Of a stretch of 7,295 nucleotides of DNA, positions 5,362 to 7,295 are shown piece after piece (positions within the stretch are counted from its first letter, which is position 1; each line of letters opens with the position of its first letter). The notes below the pieces were generated by a model. That model was not told the DNA's origin and did not search any database. It saw only the letters and a program-made list of their open reading frames with translations. The translations under genes were made by a program, and so were the position numbers. Where the stretch lies: NCBI GenBank assembly GCA_964423785.1, contig CAYRGZ010000140.1, positions 1-7,295 on the forward strand, written 5' to 3'. The stretch comes from S012-135 sp964423785 (GTDB lineage: Bacteria; Desulfobacterota; Desulfobulbia; Desulfobulbales; S012-135).

Positions 5362-7278
5362 ATGCCCGTCGATCCTGGCCGTGTCAAGATTCTGCTTGCC
5401 GAAGATGCGATGGCGATGCGGAAGATCGAGATCAAGATCCTCGCGGGTCTCGGCTTCACCAACGTGGTGGAGGCCAAGGACGGCGCCGACGCCATCCGCA
5501 TCCTGGAGAGTGGCGAGCCGATCGATCTCGTCATTTCCGACTGGAACATGCCGAACAAGTCGGGGCTCGATCTCCTGAAGTGGATCCGGGCCGATGACCG
5601 CTTCCGGGACCTGCCGTTCATCATGGCCACCGGCCAGTCGGACAAGGCCCAGGAGAAGAAGGCGGTGGAGGCCGGTGTCAATTGCTTCGTGCCGAAACCG
5701 TTTTCCCCGGAGGAACTCAAGCGTAAGATCGACCAGGCCTTCGGCGCCGCGGCGGAGGAACCCCGGGCGGAGCGGGGCCCGCAGGTGGAGGCGTCGGGCA
5801 AGGTTCGGTTGCGGGCGGCCCATATCCAGATCACCGATCACATCATTCTCGGCGTGCTCAAGGATCGCATCGAGTCCGGCGAGGTGAAGCCGGTCCATTT
5901 CGAACTGGAAACCCAGTGCATGCCGAGCTGGAATCCGGTGAGTAAGGCCCTGGAGGACGGTACCGTGGAGGCGGCCTTCGTGCTCGCCCCCATCGCCATG
6001 GACCTCTTCCACTACAAGACTCCCATCAAGTTGGTGCTCTTTGCCCACAAGAACGGCTCGATCTTCGTTCGATCCACCTTGGGCGACTATCAGGACCCGT
6101 ACCAGAATTTTTACCGGGGCCGCTCCTTTCTCATTCCCCACAAGATGTCCATCCACCACATGCTGACCCACATGTTCTTCAGCCGGGTGGGATTGAACGC
6201 GAGTCTGGAGAAGGGCAACGACGTGGATGTCAATCTGGAGATCGTTCCCCCCGTCAAAATGCCGGAGTTCCTAAAAGACAACCCGGCCAACTGCGGGTTC
6301 ATGGTGGCAGAGCCCATCGGCTCCAAGGCAGTGGCGGCCGGTATCGCCGAGCGGCAGTTCCTGTCCAGCGAGCTGTGGAAGGATCACCCTTGCTGCATCG
6401 TGGCGATGCGCGACGAGGTGATCGAGCGACACCCGGAGGCGGTGCAGGAATTCGTCGATCTCCTGGTCGATACCGGACAGCTGGTGGCCAGGGACAAGGA
6501 GCGGGCGGCGGCCGTCGGGGTGCGTTTCCTTGATCCCAATGGCGCCCTGGGGCTCAAGGTGGAGGTGCTCAACAAGGTGTTTTCTGATCCCCTCGGCATC
6601 ACCACGGACGATCTCTATCCCAACGTCGAGGATTTGGACCGGATCCAGCAGTACATGGCCAGCCGGATGGGGGTCGGCAACATCATCGATCTCGACCGCT
6701 TCGTGGACATCCGCTTCGCCGACAAGGCCTGTCCCGCCGGCCGGCGCAAGAGCTCGGGGTTCACCGATTCCGCTTCGGTGGCCATCGATCTTTTGCAGCG
6801 GGGCGGTGCCGGTTCGGGCGCCGCTTCCAAGAGCCTGCTGAACAAGGAAGGCAAGTATCTGACGTTTTCGCTCGGCGACCAGGAATTCGGTGTCGACATC
6901 CTGCGGGTCAAGGAGATCATCGGCACCATGGACATCATCGCTTTGCCCCAGTCCCATCCGTATATCAAGGGGGTGATCAACCTGCGCGACCGGGTGATCC
7001 CGATCATGGATCTGCGGCGACGGTTCGCCATGGAAGAGGTGGAGCCGGGGCCGCGGAGCTGTATCGTCATTCTGGAGGGGGACCCGGCCCGCGGCGCTCA
7101 AGGGTTGATCGGCATGACGGTGGATGCGGTCTCCGAGGTGACCACCGTGCGCTCGGACGACATCGACGATACGCCCACCTTTACCCAAGGGGTTGATACC
7201 AACTACATCCTGGCCATGGCCAAGGCGGGCGACAAGGTCAGGATCCTCCTCAACATCGACCAGGTGCTCAATTTCTGA
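5362..7278 (+). CDS. REC-SBP(NrtA/NMT1-like)-CheW chemosensory fusion protein
   Basis: A 638-residue soluble protein with three domains in one frame. Residues 7-128 are a CheY-like receiver: acidic pair E14-D15, phosphoacceptor D60 in ISDWNMP (the same string as in CheY), T90 and K112 in VPKPF. After an Ala/Glu/Arg linker (129-146), residues about 147-455 form a type 2 periplasmic-binding-protein fold of the NrtA/SsuA/NMT1 group; recognisable stretches are FLIPHKMSIHHML (256-268), MVAEPIGSKAV (314-324) and LWKDHPCCIV (338-347). A Gly/Ala/Ser-rich linker (about 480-492) leads to a full CheW domain (about 495-638) with GVINLRDRVIPIMDLR (537-552), including the conserved Arg542. No signal peptide precedes the binding domain, so it should sense a cytoplasmic ligand. 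GAGGAG (5347-5352) sits nine bases before the ATG. The likely role is a phosphorylatable chemotaxis adaptor; the ligand is unknown. Confidence 0.92.
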   Translation: MPVDPGRVKILLAEDAMAMRKIEIKILAGLGFTNVVEAKDGADAIRILESGEPIDLVISDWNMPNKSGLDLLKWIRADDRFRDLPFIMATGQSDKAQEKKAVEAGVNCFVPKPFSPEELKRKIDQAFGAAAEEPRAERGPQVEASGKVRLRAAHIQITDHIILGVLKDRIESGEVKPVHFELETQCMPSWNPVSKALEDGTVEAAFVLAPIAMDLFHYKTPIKLVLFAHKNGSIFVRSTLGDYQDPYQNFYRGRSFLIPHKMSIHHMLTHMFFSRVGLNASLEKGNDVDVNLEIVPPVKMPEFLKDNPANCGFMVAEPIGSKAVAAGIAERQFLSSELWKDHPCCIVAMRDEVIERHPEAVQEFVDLLVDTGQLVARDKERAAAVGVRFLDPNGALGLKVEVLNKVFSDPLGITTDDLYPNVEDLDRIQQYMASRMGVGNIIDLDRFVDIRFADKACPAGRRKSSGFTDSASVAIDLLQRGGAGSGAASKSLLNKEGKYLTFSLGDQEFGVDILRVKEIIGTMDIIALPQSHPYIKGVINLRDRVIPIMDLRRRFAMEEVEPGPRSCIVILEGDPARGAQGLIGMTVDAVSEVTTVRSDDIDDTPTFTQGVDTNYILAMAKAGDKVRILLNIDQVLNF

Positions 7279-7295
7279 TGACCCCGTAAAAACTC
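7272..7295. repeat. Possible truncated second copy of the edge repeat
   Basis: The sequence from the fusion-gene stop to the window end, TGATGACCCCGTAAAAACTC, resembles the reverse complement of the hairpin before ftsY, which contains TGATGGAATCGCAAAAAGTG. Shared blocks are TGATG, CG and AAAAA in the same spacing. The second arm, if present, lies outside the window, so this may be half of a hairpin. It may be chance similarity in a short stretch. Confidence 0.3.

Noticed and set aside
5222..5578. Small open frames in the leader (GTG at 5222, ATG at 5226) running into the fusion gene
   Set aside because: No ribosome-binding site precedes them, they overlap the receiver coding region out of frame, and their translations show no family signature.
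6127..6399. Central domain as a THI5-type pyrimidine synthase
   Set aside because: The CCCFC iron motif of THI5 is absent; only HPCC is seen. Similarity is closer to the general NrtA/SsuA binding-protein group.
1..7295. tRNA, rRNA, CRISPR arrays, insertion sequences or prophage genes
   Set aside because: None was seen. There are no tandem spaced repeats, transposase motifs or cloverleaf-like segments, and base composition is even across the genes.

Overview
This is a G+C-rich bacterial chromosome segment with four complete genes and a fifth, unusual multidomain gene. Gene style (an FtsY with an acidic, Pro/Ala/Glu-rich N-terminal extension, cytosolic GAF-type kinases, NrtA-like binding proteins, chemotaxis fusions) and the short hairpin repeat before ftsY suggest a free-living, probably motile Gram-negative of the Desulfobacterota (deltaproteobacterial) type. 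That assignment is inference from general impression; no marker in the window settles it.

Layout. Bases 1-68 hold the end of an upstream intergenic region with an imperfect hairpin repeat. A tightly spaced same-strand group follows: ftsY (69-1226, SRP receptor GTPase), a membrane-anchored TerB plus J-domain co-chaperone of DjlA type (1242-2093) and a class I/II PLP aminotransferase (2106-3290). Gaps are 15 and 12 bases, so they are probably one transcription unit. Eight bases further on, a convergent gene ends: a soluble sensor histidine kinase with two GAF domains (3299-5101, minus strand), whose start is set by a strong Shine-Dalgarno sequence.

The kinase is divergently transcribed from a 638-residue gene (5362-7278, plus strand) encoding, in one uninterrupted frame, a CheY-like receiver, a substrate-binding-protein domain of the NrtA/NMT1 type without a signal peptide, and a C-terminal CheW domain. 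This REC-SBP-CheW order is the standout of the window. It looks like a soluble, ligand-sensing, phosphorylatable chemotaxis adaptor, related in concept to CheV (CheW-REC) but with reversed order and a built-in cytosolic ligand-binding domain.

The 260-base divergent region (5102-5361) is also structured. It has an AT-rich core with overlapping face-to-face promoter candidates and nearly concentric dyads. After it comes a long leader for the fusion gene with a 10-bp hairpin, two terminator-like hairpins each followed by six T, and a possible alternative pairing that would compete with the first terminator. A plausible model is that the divergent kinase phosphorylates the receiver, the SBP domain reports a cytoplasmic solute, and CheW passes both signals to a CheA/receptor array encoded elsewhere. 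Domain identities and pairings are read from sequence; the signalling model is inference.
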